DNA of 48,707 bases from Flavobacterium sp. A45 (GTDB taxonomy: Bacteria > Bacteroidota > Bacteroidia > Flavobacteriales > Flavobacteriaceae). This document shows, one piece after another, positions 8,078-16,712 of the stretch. The stretch lies in the NCBI RefSeq assembly GCF_002001005.1, contig NZ_MUNX01000068.1, positions 1 to 48,707 on the forward strand, written 5' to 3'. The stretch's first letter is position 1. Each line of letters opens with the position of its first letter. Under the pieces are notes generated by a model. That model did no database searches, was not told the origin of the DNA, and was given only the letters and a program-made list of their open reading frames with translations. Both the position numbers and the translations under genes were made by a program.

Positions 8078-9763
8078 CTATTTACTGTATTTTCTTTTTC
8101 TAAGGAACGTAAATCCAAGGCCAAATCCGAGCAAAATTAAGATTGGAAGCCCGATAGTTATGAATTGAGTAAAGGTATAGTTTTCATACACTTTTTCTTT
8201 ATCCAATAGAGGTAAATCAAGATCTTTGCTGCGAATGTTAATAAGTCCAGTATCATCCAATAGATAATTGACACAATTCATCATAAAATCTTTGTTGTCA
8301 TATAAATTCCCAGATCGTTGGTCGTAGCCCAATTCTACGGGTTGTCCTGTCTTATCTAATTGATTTTTTATAATGTCACCATCCGAAATTACAATCATTT
8401 TGTTTTCTTTTCCAATGGCTTGAAATGATTTTTCTTCAAATGGTAAAATACGATTCTCAAACATCGAGTGAAAAGAACCTTCTAATAAAACGGCCATCGG
8501 AATATTTCCTTTATTGAGATAATCAGCTGGGGAAGTTTGTTCAGCAACCATGTTCAGACTGATTTGAACTGGAGTTCCTATTTTTTTGGAATAAGTAGAA
8601 GACTGTAATAAAACTGTTTTCTTAATTCCGTTTTTCAAAGTGTCCATTGCATTGGCAAAATCAAATTTGATTCCTCCCAGATTTTTTACAATCGGATGTT
8701 TGCTGATAGGATATACCTGAGGCGCAAATTTCCAGTTGAAATCCTGATATTGCGTTCCACTTCCTTGTTCTCCACTGGCAAGTTTTATAGGACTTCCTTG
8801 TTCGTCTTTAACCAAGTCAGGATTGATACGAACTCCATATTTGAAGAACATATCATTTAGATTCAAGTCTTTTGGAAAAGCCAAAGTTGATCCCGAAGGA
8901 TTGTAAAGGCTGTCCATTTCGGCATTGACTTGATCTATCAACCAAAGGGTTTTCCCTCCATGCATGATGAATTGATCTAAAACCAGTTTTTCTTCATCAG
9001 TAAAAGCTTCGGTTGGCTTGGCAATGACAGCCAAATCATAATTTTGTAACGATTTTAATGTTCCTTCTGGATTTTTGGCAACCGAATCCAAGGTGAATGG
9101 GCCAATGAAGTAACTTTCGCGAACTTGCATCAGAAATTTAGCAATGTGACGTTCCTGAAGTTCGCCATTTCCTTTTATGATGGCAACTTTCTTTTGTTTG
9201 TCTTTGGAAATTTTATTGATTCCATCCGAAATAGAATATTCAAGATGCTGAACAGAGCCAATCACTTTTTGAGTTGTTGAAGCTCCCATGATGTTTTTCA
9301 TCAGCGGAATATTGACTTCTTTATTATTGTAAACAGCAATTGCCCAAGGAAAAACCATTGATTGGGATTGTTTTCCTTTGTCGTCTACAGTAATATTTAT
9401 TGGTGTTAAGCCTTTTCGATACAATTCTTTTATATTGTCCATGCTTTCGTCTTTGTTCTCCAAAGGATCTACAAATTCGATGATAATATTAGAATTATAC
9501 GCTTGAAATTCTTCCAATAATTGTTTGGATTCCAATTGCAGTCGCTTGAATTCAGCAGGCAATTCTCCTTGCAAATACACTTTGATAGACAATGGATTCT
9601 TTACATCTTTAAGAATCTTTAAGGTAGTAGGAGATAGGGTATAGCGATGGTCTTGGGTTAAATCAAAACGGTGGAAAAAGAAATTGCTAATGATGTTCAA
9701 AAGCAAAACTGTCGCAACAGTAATCAATAATGATTTGGCGTTTTTTATGTTAAATGCTCTCAT
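8078..9763 (-). CDS. gldG: Gliding motility ABC transporter component GldG
   Basis: A 561-residue membrane protein with one transmembrane segment near the N terminus (about 12-29), a large periplasmic region, and one C-terminal segment (about 533-553) followed by a basic RKRKYSK tail. The periplasmic part fits the GldG/ABC-2 auxiliary fold, including the TLSPTTLKILKDVKNPLSIKVY opening typical of the family. GldG, with the permease GldF and ATPase GldA, is linked to gliding motility in Flavobacterium; gldA is not in this window. Its ATG overlaps the gldF stop codon by one base (TAATG), which indicates translational coupling. Confidence 0.93.
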   Translation of the reverse strand: MRAFNIKNAKSLLITVATVLLLNIISNFFFHRFDLTQDHRYTLSPTTLKILKDVKNPLSIKVYLQGELPAEFKRLQLESKQLLEEFQAYNSNIIIEFVDPLENKDESMDNIKELYRKGLTPINITVDDKGKQSQSMVFPWAIAVYNNKEVNIPLMKNIMGASTTQKVIGSVQHLEYSISDGINKISKDKQKKVAIIKGNGELQERHIAKFLMQVRESYFIGPFTLDSVAKNPEGTLKSLQNYDLAVIAKPTEAFTDEEKLVLDQFIMHGGKTLWLIDQVNAEMDSLYNPSGSTLAFPKDLNLNDMFFKYGVRINPDLVKDEQGSPIKLASGEQGSGTQYQDFNWKFAPQVYPISKHPIVKNLGGIKFDFANAMDTLKNGIKKTVLLQSSTYSKKIGTPVQISLNMVAEQTSPADYLNKGNIPMAVLLEGSFHSMFENRILPFEEKSFQAIGKENKMIVISDGDIIKNQLDKTGQPVELGYDQRSGNLYDNKDFMMNCVNYLLDDTGLINIRSKDLDLPLLDKEKVYENYTFTQFITIGLPILILLGFGLGFTFLRKRKYSK

Positions 9764-10488
9764 TACGATTTAATAGATTTTAAATTAAAAACTGTGAAAG
9801 AAAGGAACAGCACGGCAACACTCACAAAATAGATTACATCACGAGTGTCAATAACGCCTCGACTCATACTTTTGTAATGATCTTGCATTCCGAAATATGA
9901 AATAAAAGAAGAAAAACTTGGTAAAATTGAAGCCAATCCCTCAAAACCAAAATAGAAAAAGAAGCATAGAAAAACAGCAATGATAAACGATACAATCTGA
10001 TTCTCGGAAACAGATGAAGTAAAGATCCCTATTGCCGAATAAGCCCCGATTAAAAACAACAATCCGAAATAAGAACCTAAAGTGCTTCCTAAATCGAGGT
10101 TTCCTTCTGGAGAACCTAAATTCCAAACCACTTCGACATAAATAAAAGTCGGGATGATAGCCATTATGATTAATAGAAAAGCCCCGAGGAATTTCCCGTT
10201 TACAATTTCCCAAAGACTGATTGGTTTGGTAAGTAATAATTCAAGTGTACCTTGTTTTTTTTCATCCGAAAAACTGCGCATGGTTACCGCAGGAATCAAG
10301 AAGATTAGAATCCACGGAGCCAAAGTGAAAAATGGTGTTAAATCGGCAAAACCAGTGTTTAGAATATTATAATCACCTTCGAAAACCCAAAGGAATAATC
10401 CATTTCCAATTAGGAAAAGGGCAATTACCAAATACCCGATTGGTGAACCAAAAAAGGATTTTATTTCGCGAAATACAATTGACTTCAT
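9763..10488 (-). CDS. gldF: Gliding motility ABC transporter permease GldF
   Basis: A 241-residue ABC-2 type permease with about six membrane segments. It starts KSIVFREIKSFFGSPIGYLV, typical of GldF, and contains the cytoplasmic EKKQGTLELLLTKPIS segment that contacts the ATPase in this transporter class. It forms a transcription unit with gldG, overlapping by one base. The substrate of the GldAFG transporter is not established. Two independent features in the window, this operon and porX, suggest a T9SS or gliding organism, although the core T9SS genes lie elsewhere. Confidence 0.93.
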   Translation of the reverse strand: MKSIVFREIKSFFGSPIGYLVIALFLIGNGLFLWVFEGDYNILNTGFADLTPFFTLAPWILIFLIPAVTMRSFSDEKKQGTLELLLTKPISLWEIVNGKFLGAFLLIIMAIIPTFIYVEVVWNLGSPEGNLDLGSTLGSYFGLLFLIGAYSAIGIFTSSVSENQIVSFIIAVFLCFFFYFGFEGLASILPSFSSFISYFGMQDHYKSMSRGVIDTRDVIYFVSVAVLFLSFTVFNLKSIKS

Positions 10489-10526
10489 TTATTTTTTTGT
10501 TTAATCATTTATTTGCCACAAAGGCG

Positions 10527-10534
10527 CAAATATA
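10527..10534 (-). promoter_or_regulatory. Candidate -7 box for gldFG
   Basis: TATATTTG on the minus strand, about 40 bases before the gldF ATG, matches TAnnTTTG. I see no good TTG partner at the right distance, so support is partial. Confidence 0.4.
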
Positions 10535-10587
10535 CTAAGTTTTTTAATCTGAAATTTGCGGTCTGAAAACTGCAATCTAAAATCTAC

Positions 10588-10884
10588 TTACTGTAAACTT
10601 ACTAATTTATCAACGCTCCAAGCTTCCGGTTTTGCATTGAATAATTGTTTGGTAAATGTCCAAACAGTATCGAAAAGCCCAGAATTTCGATAGTTTTCCA
10701 AATCAGTTTCGGTTTCCCAATAACTATAGGTAAAGAAAATACTTTTGTTGTTTTTATCCTGATATAGTTCCAGGAAACGATTTCCAGGGGCATTTCGTAT
10801 TTGGTCTTTCATTAATTCAAAGTTTTCAAGAAAAGCAGGAATATTTTCCTCATGAAAACTCAGTTTTACAATTCGTACAAACAT
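10588..10884 (-). CDS. Antibiotic biosynthesis monooxygenase (ABM) family protein
   Basis: A 98-residue cytoplasmic protein of the ABM dimeric alpha/beta-barrel family. It has the expected pattern: a first strand MFVRIVKLSFHEENI, a helix, a strand FLELYQDK, and the aromatic YSYWETETDLENYRNS segment. Small proteins of this fold include quinol monooxygenases and heme-degrading enzymes, but many members have no known substrate. It is a single gene between gldF and the SAM hydrolase gene. The specific reaction cannot be read from the sequence. Confidence 0.85.
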   Translation of the reverse strand: MFVRIVKLSFHEENIPAFLENFELMKDQIRNAPGNRFLELYQDKNNKSIFFTYSYWETETDLENYRNSGLFDTVWTFTKQLFNAKPEAWSVDKLVSLQ

Positions 10885-11020
10885 GTTTATAATTTATTTA
10901 ATGCAAAGTAATTTCAATGACAATAACAATTTTAAATATCAAAAAAAAACTTATTGATTCTTTTCGCTCTATTCTTTTCCTAAATCTGAAATCAAAAAAC
11001 GTTACTCGAGCCTGGAAGGT

Positions 11021-11036
11021 GAACAGGCGAAGCAAT
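11021..11036 (+). repeat. Dispersed 16-base repeat, copy A
   Basis: GAACAGGCGAAGCAAT here recurs in inverted orientation at 16616-16631. The surrounding 10980-11070 stretch is made of short AATCTAAAATCT and TTAAATCT type repeats and holds no gene. Confidence 0.6.
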
Positions 11037-11051
11037 CTAAAATCTCAATTC

Positions 11052-11882
11052 TTAAATCTTAAATCTAATAGAAACCACATCCCTATAATTAAGTCCGAGC
11101 AATGTACTCGCAGAACCTACGGTTAAAGGATTGCTTCTAAAAATGGCAATTTCAAGAAACCCAGCCTCGTTGAAAATAGCTAATTTCTGGCCTTCATAAT
11201 ATTTTACCGGATATTTATCGGAACTGGCAATCGCTGAATAATTTGGTAAAATGGTTTTGATGGTTTGATTACGGTATACAATTTCATAATCTCTTCCTTT
11301 GGTAGATTCTAAGAACTGTTTTTTCGAAATATTAGTCACCACATTCCCAAAATGATCAATATAGATTACGTTTCCTTTTAGAAGGCTTCCATCTTCAGAT
11401 AAAATAACCTGCAAATCGGTAACTTGTTTTAGGCTAGTGATTTCTTTACCAATAACATTAAGAATACCGCCTTTTGCAATATGACAGGCGACTGTAACAA
11501 AAACATCCAAATCGGTAGCCTCGCTGTGGAGTCTGTCGTGAATGGTTATTTCAACTATTTTTTGAGGAATTATCTTTTGCGAAAGCATACTCAAAATGCC
11601 ATTGTCCGATGCAATAAAGAAATGGTCATTCCATTCCATGGCAATATGTTTATTTTCTTTATTGGCTTCCAAATCGACTCCGATAATATGAACAGTCCCT
11701 TTTGGAAAGCTGTCATAGGAGGCCGAAATAATGTAACTGGCTTCAGCTGTGTTGAAAGGATCGATGTAATGTGAAATGTCAATAATTGTTACGTCAGAAT
11801 ACTCAGATAATATTTTCCCTTTCAAAGCACCAACAAAGTGGTCTTTCAAGCCGTAATCGGTAGTAAGGGTAATTATTGACAT
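11052..11882 (-). CDS. SAM hydrolase (SAM hydroxide adenosyltransferase) family
   Basis: A 276-residue member of the DUF62 family related to SAM-dependent chlorinase and fluorinase. Characterised non-halogenating members cleave S-adenosylmethionine with water to adenosine and methionine. Family features visible are the N-terminal ITLTTDYGLKDHFVGALKG, IIDISHYIDPFN, IIGVDLEA, ASDNGILS, and a C-terminal beta domain with IDHFGNVVTNI. The frame extends to a TTG at 11951, but that codon falls in a -7 promoter-like box; the ATG at 11882 begins exactly at the conserved first strand. The physiological role is unknown. A halogenase is less likely because most family members lack that activity. Confidence 0.88.
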   Translation of the reverse strand: MSIITLTTDYGLKDHFVGALKGKILSEYSDVTIIDISHYIDPFNTAEASYIISASYDSFPKGTVHIIGVDLEANKENKHIAMEWNDHFFIASDNGILSMLSQKIIPQKIVEITIHDRLHSEATDLDVFVTVACHIAKGGILNVIGKEITSLKQVTDLQVILSEDGSLLKGNVIYIDHFGNVVTNISKKQFLESTKGRDYEIVYRNQTIKTILPNYSAIASSDKYPVKYYEGQKLAIFNEAGFLEIAIFRSNPLTVGSASTLLGLNYRDVVSIRFKI

Positions 11883-11948
11883 AAAATTGTTTATAACTAT
11901 TGGGTTTTGCAGCGACTGAAACCTATTTTTTCTTAAATTTGAGAAATG

Positions 11949-11956
11949 CAAAGCTA
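11949..11956 (-). promoter_or_regulatory. Candidate -7 box for SAM hydrolase gene
   Basis: TAGCTTTG followed by C on the minus strand matches TAnnTTTG. The -33 region is weak. It covers the alternative TTG start, which supports the ATG at 11882. Confidence 0.45.
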
Positions 11957-12011
11957 AAGTATTTTATACTTTATTTGAACAGAATTTAATTAGAATTAAA
12001 AACAAAAATTT

Positions 12012-12284
12012 ATGCCTAAGTTTATTGTTGTTTTTTTTCTTTTCTTTTGTAGCTTGGATTGTTTTAGCCAGAACGGTTTGTCAAATACCACATCAGATAA
12101 ATCGAATTTTTCAGGTAAATCAGGCGAAATCGAAAAAGAAAAAATTGAAGCTGTTACAGCTATGGATATTAACGGAACCGAGATTGAATTACTTTTTAAG
12201 GATAATCTTTGTGAAATTTTATGCATTAAAGCATCCGATTTTTTGAATGAATCTATGTTGAAAAAATTAAAAGCTAACGTATAA
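12012..12284 (+). CDS. Small secreted hypothetical protein
   Basis: A 90-residue frame beginning with a clear signal peptide (PKFIVVFFLFFCSLDCFSQ, predicted cleavage near residue 19). The mature part is short, charged and rich in Ser, Lys and Glu, ending in LNESMLKKLKANV. I do not recognise a family. It is divergent from the SAM hydrolase gene and 144 bases ahead of the PhoH gene. A start ATG with an A-rich upstream region and a signal peptide argue that it is real; the small size and lack of a known family argue for caution. Confidence 0.5.
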   Translation: MPKFIVVFFLFFCSLDCFSQNGLSNTTSDKSNFSGKSGEIEKEKIEAVTAMDINGTEIELLFKDNLCEILCIKASDFLNESMLKKLKANV

Positions 12285-12290
12285 TTAAAA

Positions 12291-12318
12291 CTAGAACGAC
12301 CCAGATTCTAGAAAGATG
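12291..12318 (+). terminator. Weak stem-loop with T-run
   Basis: CTAGAA (12291-12296) and TTCTAG (12306-12311) form a 6-base stem with a 9-base loop; a T-rich stretch begins a few bases later. It follows the small secreted gene by 7 bases. Confidence 0.35.
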
Positions 12319-12428
12319 TTTTTTAGTATTATTTACTGATTTAGAAATTAAAAACTGTGACAAAAGGGGTTGCAGCGTAAATATTAAAATTGATTGAAAC
12401 TCAATTATTAACTTAAAAACTTCTTATT

Positions 12429-13382
12429 TTGAACGAAAGAATCATCGAGCTCATCGACATTGCTCCAAAAGATTTTTGGGGAACTCAAGACTCACACCTA
12501 GAGTCAATTAAGAAATATTATCCAAAACTAAAAATTGTCGCAAGAGGCACTACTCTTAAAGCTTTTGGAGATAAAGATGTTTTGGATGAATTTGAAAAGC
12601 GGTTTCAGCGCCTGATGTTGCATTTCACTAGATACAATACCATTGATGATAATGTAATCGAAAGAGTGATTCAAAGTGATGATCAGGAGGATAGAAAAAC
12701 TTTTGGACATGACAAAATTTTGGTTCATGGCGTAGGTGGAAAAATCATTAAACCTATGACTCCCAATCAGCAATTGCTGGTGGATACAATGGAGAAAAAT
12801 GATATGGTTTTTGCCGTTGGGCCAGCCGGTACTGGAAAGACCTACACTGGTGTTGCCATGGCCGTAAAAGCGTTGAAAGAAAAGCAAGTCAAGCGTATTA
12901 TTCTGACCCGACCTGCAGTAGAAGCTGGTGAAAATCTGGGTTTTCTTCCTGGAGATATGAAAGAAAAACTGGATCCATATATGCAACCTTTATACGATGC
13001 GTTGCGAGATATGTTACCCAATGAAAAACTGGAAGATTATATTTTAAAAGGTATTATTCAAATCGCACCTTTGGCTTTCATGCGTGGACGAACTTTAGAT
13101 CATGCTTTTGTGATTTTGGATGAAGCTCAAAATACTACACATTCGCAAATGAAAATGTTTTTGACTCGTATGGGAAAAAGCGCCAAGTTTATGATTACTG
13201 GTGATCCTGGTCAAGTCGATTTGCCTCGAAGAACAATTTCCGGACTCAAGGAAGCAATACTAGTTTTAAAAGATGTTGACGGAATTGGGATTATTTATCT
13301 TGACGATAAAGATATTGTACGTCATCGATTAGTAAAAAAAGTTATTGATGCTTACAAACAAATTGAAAACAATGATTATTAA
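12429..13382 (+). CDS. PhoH-like ATPase (PhoH/YbeZ family)
   Basis: A 317-residue cytoplasmic P-loop protein. Walker A is GPAGTGKT at 131-138, Walker B is VILDE with D231 and E232, followed by QNTTHSQMKMFLTRMG, the PhoH family signature. The N-terminal 110 residues contain the KIVARGTTLKAFG segment of the YbeZ type. Family members are linked to RNA metabolism, often with the RNase YbeY, but the exact role is unsettled. The start appears to be a true TTG at 12429: the frame is closed by a TAA at 12414 and no ATG precedes the conserved NERIIEL. A strong terminator follows. Confidence 0.9.
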   Translation: MNERIIELIDIAPKDFWGTQDSHLESIKKYYPKLKIVARGTTLKAFGDKDVLDEFEKRFQRLMLHFTRYNTIDDNVIERVIQSDDQEDRKTFGHDKILVHGVGGKIIKPMTPNQQLLVDTMEKNDMVFAVGPAGTGKTYTGVAMAVKALKEKQVKRIILTRPAVEAGENLGFLPGDMKEKLDPYMQPLYDALRDMLPNEKLEDYILKGIIQIAPLAFMRGRTLDHAFVILDEAQNTTHSQMKMFLTRMGKSAKFMITGDPGQVDLPRRTISGLKEAILVLKDVDGIGIIYLDDKDIVRHRLVKKVIDAYKQIENNDY

Positions 13383-13435
13383 GTTAGACTGCTTTTTTAG
13401 TTTAAGTTTTAATGATGAAAAGTAATAATCAAATT

Positions 13436-13472
13436 AAAAAGGAGAAACTCAATTACAGAGTTTCTCCTTTTT
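13436..13472 (+). terminator. Strong intrinsic terminator after PhoH gene
   Basis: AAAAAGGAGAAACTC (13436-13450) and GAGTTTCTCCTTTTT (13458-13472) are perfect 15-base arms around a 7-base loop, ending in T. Because the arms are A/T-tailed on both sides, it could work in both directions. Confidence 0.9.
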
Positions 13473-13574
13473 CTTTGTAAAATAAAGAAGATTCTTAGTT
13501 CTGTATTTGATTTCCCAATCAAAGTTAACATATCGATATAATTAAGTTAAAAGCGGTTTATATGTGAGTAACTT

Positions 13575-13606
13575 TTTGGGTATCTTCTTGAAATGCAATA
13601 AATTTG
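13575..13606 (+). promoter_or_regulatory. Promoter of HAD-DUF502 operon, TTTG-N20-TAAATTTG
   Basis: TTTG at 13575-13578, a 20-base spacer and TAAATTTG at 13599-13606. The predicted start is near 13612. The box covers an in-frame TTG at 13604, which therefore cannot be the start codon. Confidence 0.65.
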
Positions 13607-13636
13607 AAAAGATTAAAAATGAAACTGAAATATAAA

Positions 13637-14461
13637 ATGTCGAAGAAAAAAATTAAAGTAGTAATAAGCGATTTAGACGGAACATTACTCAATTCGGATC
13701 ATACAATATCAGCCTATACCAAATCTGTTTTTCAAGAATTACACAAACAAAATTTTTTAATTATTGTAGCTACTGGTCGACACCATTTGGATGCCATGGC
13801 AATTGTTAACAATTTAGGTTTTCCTGTGTATTTGGTAACATCAAATGGAGCTCGCATTCATTCCCCTCAAAAAGAATTACTATACTCTTTTGATATGAAT
13901 GGAGAATCGGTGAAATCCGTTTTAGCTTTGGAAATTGATCCAGAGATTACAACTGTCTTGTTTAGAGAAACGGTTTGGCAGACTTCCAAAACAAATAATA
14001 AACTCAATGCTTTTCAAAAAGATTTAGTCTATCCGCCTCAAGTTGTGAATTTTGCTGATCTGGACGATTTTAATGCCATAAAAATATTTTTTACTCATGA
14101 GGACCATCAAAAATTGGTTGATTTAAAAGACAGAATTCTAGCAACTCATTCCGATGATTTTCATCATGCTTTTAGTTTACCTATTTGCTTGGAGTTTATG
14201 GACAAATCTGTAGATAAAAGTGCTGCTATTGCTAAGATTTTAGAAAAAGAAGGGTATTCTTTTAAGGAAGCAATCTCTTTTGGAGATGGTTTTAACGATG
14301 AAAAAATGCTGAATGCCGCAGGAATAGGATTGATTATGAGTAATGCTCCAGAAAATTTAAAAAGTAAATTGCCTCATCTTGAAGTGATTTCAAGTAATAA
14401 TGAAGATGGTGTGGCTAAGTATTTAACCGAAATTTTAGAAGATTATAGGGTTTCATCTTAA
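13637..14461 (+). CDS. Cof-type HAD-IIB family phosphatase
   Basis: A 274-residue haloacid dehalogenase-type hydrolase, probably acting on small phosphorylated metabolites in the cytoplasm. Motif I is DLDGT with nucleophile D12 and acid D14, motif II lies in IIVATGRH, the cap domain spans the middle, and motif IV is SFGDGFNDEKML, followed by a typical SNAPENLKS. The Cof/IIB subclass usually has broad substrate use, so the substrate is unknown. In-frame starts exist at 13604 (TTG, inside the promoter), 13619 (ATG) and 13637 (ATG, MSKKKIKVVISD). I prefer the last for spacing and family length. It is followed 12 bases later by a DUF502 gene. Confidence 0.88.
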   Translation: MSKKKIKVVISDLDGTLLNSDHTISAYTKSVFQELHKQNFLIIVATGRHHLDAMAIVNNLGFPVYLVTSNGARIHSPQKELLYSFDMNGESVKSVLALEIDPEITTVLFRETVWQTSKTNNKLNAFQKDLVYPPQVVNFADLDDFNAIKIFFTHEDHQKLVDLKDRILATHSDDFHHAFSLPICLEFMDKSVDKSAAIAKILEKEGYSFKEAISFGDGFNDEKMLNAAGIGLIMSNAPENLKSKLPHLEVISSNNEDGVAKYLTEILEDYRVSS

Positions 14462-14473
14462 ATAGATATCGTT

Positions 14474-15049
14474 ATGAACAGTTATTTTGAAAGAGTTAAG
14501 CAAAATTGTATCTCAGGAATTTTATTTTTATTGCCTGTTTTAATTCTATTGATCTTGATTAAAAAAGTTTTTGGTTACTTCGCTAAGTTTGGAGGAGTGA
14601 TTGCTAAAATGATTGGGTTTGATAAAATAATGGGACCACATGCAGCCAATTTTCTTGGGGCATTAATTTTGTTGGCATTTGTATATGTATGTGGTTATTT
14701 GGTTCGATTGGCTTTTTTTCAAAGGGTAAGCGATGCAATTGATGTCAAACTAAAAGAGGTAATTCCTGGTTATGAGAAGCATAAAGAATTAGCCAAAAAG
14801 CAGTTGGTGGATGAGCCAAAAATTGAAACAGACCTTCCTGTCTTAATACAATTTGGAGATTATTGGCAGCCTGGATTTTTGATAGAACAGAACGATGAAG
14901 GAAATGCGGTAGTGAACATACCTAATTCTGATGGGAGCGAAATATATATTGTCCCTATTCAAAAAGTAAAAATCTTAAAAGAAACTACACTAAGCACTTT
15001 AAAATCATCTATTAAAGCATCAGGAAAAGGACTTTTGGCATGTAAATAG
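14474..15049 (+). CDS. DUF502 family inner-membrane protein
   Basis: A 191-residue protein with two membrane segments (about 13-35 and 59-80) and a soluble C-terminal domain. The family pattern is present: SGILFLLPVLILLILI, a loop, FLGALILLAFVYVCGYLVR, then PVLIQFGDYWQPGFLIEQ. DUF502 proteins are widespread and have no established function. It is 12 bases downstream of the HAD phosphatase and shares its promoter, so the two may act together, though nothing in the sequence says how. Confidence 0.85.
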   Translation: MNSYFERVKQNCISGILFLLPVLILLILIKKVFGYFAKFGGVIAKMIGFDKIMGPHAANFLGALILLAFVYVCGYLVRLAFFQRVSDAIDVKLKEVIPGYEKHKELAKKQLVDEPKIETDLPVLIQFGDYWQPGFLIEQNDEGNAVVNIPNSDGSEIYIVPIQKVKILKETTLSTLKSSIKASGKGLLACK

Positions 15050-15064
15050 AACTTTTGGTTTTCC

Positions 15065-15095
15065 TTGCGTTCTCTATTAATTAGTTTTAAATTTG
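15065..15095 (+). promoter_or_regulatory. purC promoter, TTG-N20-TAAATTTG
   Basis: TTG at 15065-15067, a 20-base spacer and TAAATTTG at 15088-15095, followed by C. The predicted start is near 15101, about 25 bases before the ATG at 15127. It begins 16 bases after the DUF502 stop. Confidence 0.7.
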
Positions 15096-15126
15096 CATTC
15101 ATAAAAATAACAACAACACACTACTA

Positions 15127-16080
15127 ATGAGCAATACAATTACCACTACCAATTTTAATTTTCCGAATCAAAAATCAGTGTATCGCGGAAAAGTAAGGGA
15201 AGTTTACAATATAAATGACGATTTACTTGTGATGATAGCTACTGATAGACTATCTGCATTTGATGTAGTTTTACCAAAAGGAATTCCATACAAAGGTCAG
15301 ATTCTAAATCAGATTGCTACAAAATTCATGGAATTGACTCAAGATATTGTGCCAAACTGGTTGATTGCCACACCAGATCCTAGTGTTGCTGTTGGTCATT
15401 TGTGTGAGCCTTTTAAAGTTGAAATGGTGATTCGTGGATATCTTTCGGGACACGCTGCACGTGAATATGCTCTTGGGAAAAGACAAATTTGCAGGGTGAC
15501 AATGGCTGAAGGTTTGAAAGAAAATGACAAATTTCCAGAGCCGATTATCACACCAACTACAAAAGCTGATAACGGAGAACACGATGCTGATATTTCTCGC
15601 GAAGATATTTTGGCTAAAGGAATTGTTACTGAAGAAGATTATTTGGTTTTAGAAAAATATACTCGTGCTTTATTTCAAAGAGGAACTGAAATCGCTGCAA
15701 GCCGTGGTTTGATTTTGGTGGATACAAAATACGAATTTGGAAAAACCAAAGACGGTGTTATTGTATTGATTGATGAAATTCACACTCCAGATTCTTCTCG
15801 TTATTTCTATTCAGAAGGATATCAAGAAAGACAAGATAAAGGGGAAGAACAAAAACAATTGTCAAAAGAATTCGTAAGACGTTGGTTGATCCAAAATGGT
15901 TTTCAAGGTTTGGAAGGACAACAAATTCCAAATATGACTGATGAATATATTGAAACTGTTTCTGATAGATATATTGAGTTGTATGAAAATATTCTTGGCG
16001 AGAAGTTTGTAAAAGCTGATATCTCGAATATCAATGAAAGAATTGAGAAAAACGTTTTGGCTTATTTAGCACAACGTTAA
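15127..16080 (+). CDS. purC: SAICAR synthetase (purine biosynthesis)
   Basis: Phosphoribosylaminoimidazole-succinocarboxamide synthase joins aspartate to CAIR using ATP in de novo purine synthesis. The 317-residue length is that of the longer PurC type. Visible family features are [11 protein letters not shown] near the N terminus, [38 protein letters not shown], the [12 protein letters not shown] metal and nucleotide-binding segment and KEFVRRWL. The gene stands alone with its own promoter and terminator, not in a pur operon. Confidence 0.97.
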   Translation: MSNTITTTNFNFPNQKSVYRGKVREVYNINDDLLVMIATDRLSAFDVVLPKGIPYKGQILNQIATKFMELTQDIVPNWLIATPDPSVAVGHLCEPFKVEMVIRGYLSGHAAREYALGKRQICRVTMAEGLKENDKFPEPIITPTTKADNGEHDADISREDILAKGIVTEEDYLVLEKYTRALFQRGTEIAASRGLILVDTKYEFGKTKDGVIVLIDEIHTPDSSRYFYSEGYQERQDKGEEQKQLSKEFVRRWLIQNGFQGLEGQQIPNMTDEYIETVSDRYIELYENILGEKFVKADISNINERIEKNVLAYLAQR

Positions 16081-16090
16081 TTATATTCAA

Positions 16091-16106
16091 ATCGCTAAAT
16101 AGCGAT
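16091..16106 (+). terminator. Short hairpin directly after purC
   Basis: ATCGCT (16091-16096) and AGCGAT (16101-16106) form a perfect 6-base stem with an AAAT loop, 10 bases after the purC stop and before the main terminator. No T-run follows; it may protect the 3' end. Confidence 0.4.
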
Positions 16107-16115
16107 AATGTAAAT

Positions 16116-16151
16116 AAACCATAATTCATTGATTTGAGTTATGGTTTTTTT
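16116..16151 (+). terminator. Intrinsic terminator of purC
   Basis: AAACCATAA (16116-16124) pairs with TTATGGTTT (16139-16147), followed by more T. It is about 35 bases after the stop. Confidence 0.75.
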
Positions 16152-16170
16152 ATGAATAAAAGTTTTGAGC

Positions 16171-16198
16171 AAAAAAAACTCTTCACGAGGAAGAGTTT
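16171..16198 (-). terminator. Intrinsic terminator of the small membrane protein gene
   Basis: On the minus strand, AAACTCTTC (16198-16190) pairs with GAAGAGTTT (16184-16176) across a 5-base loop, followed by a T-run (plus-strand A-run from 16171). It lies just beyond the stop at 16206. Confidence 0.8.
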
Positions 16199-16205
16199 AA
16201 TAGGC

Positions 16206-16580
16206 TTATTTTTTACTGATGTCTTCAAGAACAGCTTTGTTCTCGTAGTTAATCACTTTAATTATGATTTCCTGATTTTTTTTAGTTTTACCTTCGATGA
16301 TGTAAAGTTTACCTTTTTTGTACGGAACATTGCTTTTGTCAAAATCGACATCTCCAATTTTAAGTGTGTTTTTAATATCGGTGGTATCAATCCATTTTTG
16401 GGATAAAATAAGAGAAGCTTTATCGGAATAGAAAAAAGGTTTAGAGCTTAAATCCTTCAAAACTCGGGCATTTGGAAAGTAATTGCAACGAGTGTCTTTT
16501 CCACTAAATATAGCTGCTACCACAAATGCTCCCATTATTAAACCTATTAAATAGTAGGCAAAACGCTGTATAAAATTCAT
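16206..16580 (-). CDS. Small membrane-anchored protein, probable DUF4258
   Basis: A 124-residue protein with one N-terminal membrane segment or uncleaved signal (YYLIGLIMGAFVVAAIF, about 9-25). A soluble domain follows, with RCNYFPNARVLKDL, SLILSQKWIDTTDIKNTL, then an alternating strand region ending in a short acidic tail. The layout resembles flavobacterial proteins annotated with DUF4258, but I cannot confirm that. The likely location is the periplasmic face of the inner membrane. It has its own promoter and terminator. Function is unknown. Confidence 0.7.
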   Translation of the reverse strand: MNFIQRFAYYLIGLIMGAFVVAAIFSGKDTRCNYFPNARVLKDLSSKPFFYSDKASLILSQKWIDTTDIKNTLKIGDVDFDKSNVPYKKGKLYIIEGKTKKNQEIIIKVINYENKAVLEDISKK

Positions 16581-16615
16581 ATTTAATATTTATTGTTTTT
16601 TATTGGTAATATGTT

Positions 16616-16631
16616 ATTGCTTCGCCTGTTC
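16616..16631 (-). repeat. Dispersed 16-base repeat, copy B
   Basis: The reverse complement of the 11021-11036 repeat, reading ATTGCTTCGCCTGTTC on the plus strand. It continues into a GC-rich CGCTCTCGCTCGGGTCGC stretch unlike the surrounding AT-rich DNA, and sits in the predicted 5' leader of the 16206-16580 gene. Confidence 0.6.
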
Positions 16632-16712
16632 GCTCTCGCTCGGGTCGCATAGTTACTGTAGGTGTTAACAACCTGTTGAAATGTACGCTCATTTCATATT
16701 TTAATTTTTGCG

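Noticed and set aside
11052..11882. The SAM-cleaving protein as a halogenase of a natural-product cluster
   Set aside because: Neighbours are housekeeping genes, and most members of the family act as SAM hydrolases.
12528..12986. A 152-codon frame antisense to the PhoH gene
   Set aside because: It is the shadow of a strongly conserved ATPase gene; the translation has no domain and is rich in His, Phe and Ile as expected for antisense frames.
16134..16406. A plus-strand frame between purC and the small membrane protein gene
   Set aside because: It covers two terminators and is antisense to a gene with its own promoter and signal segment.
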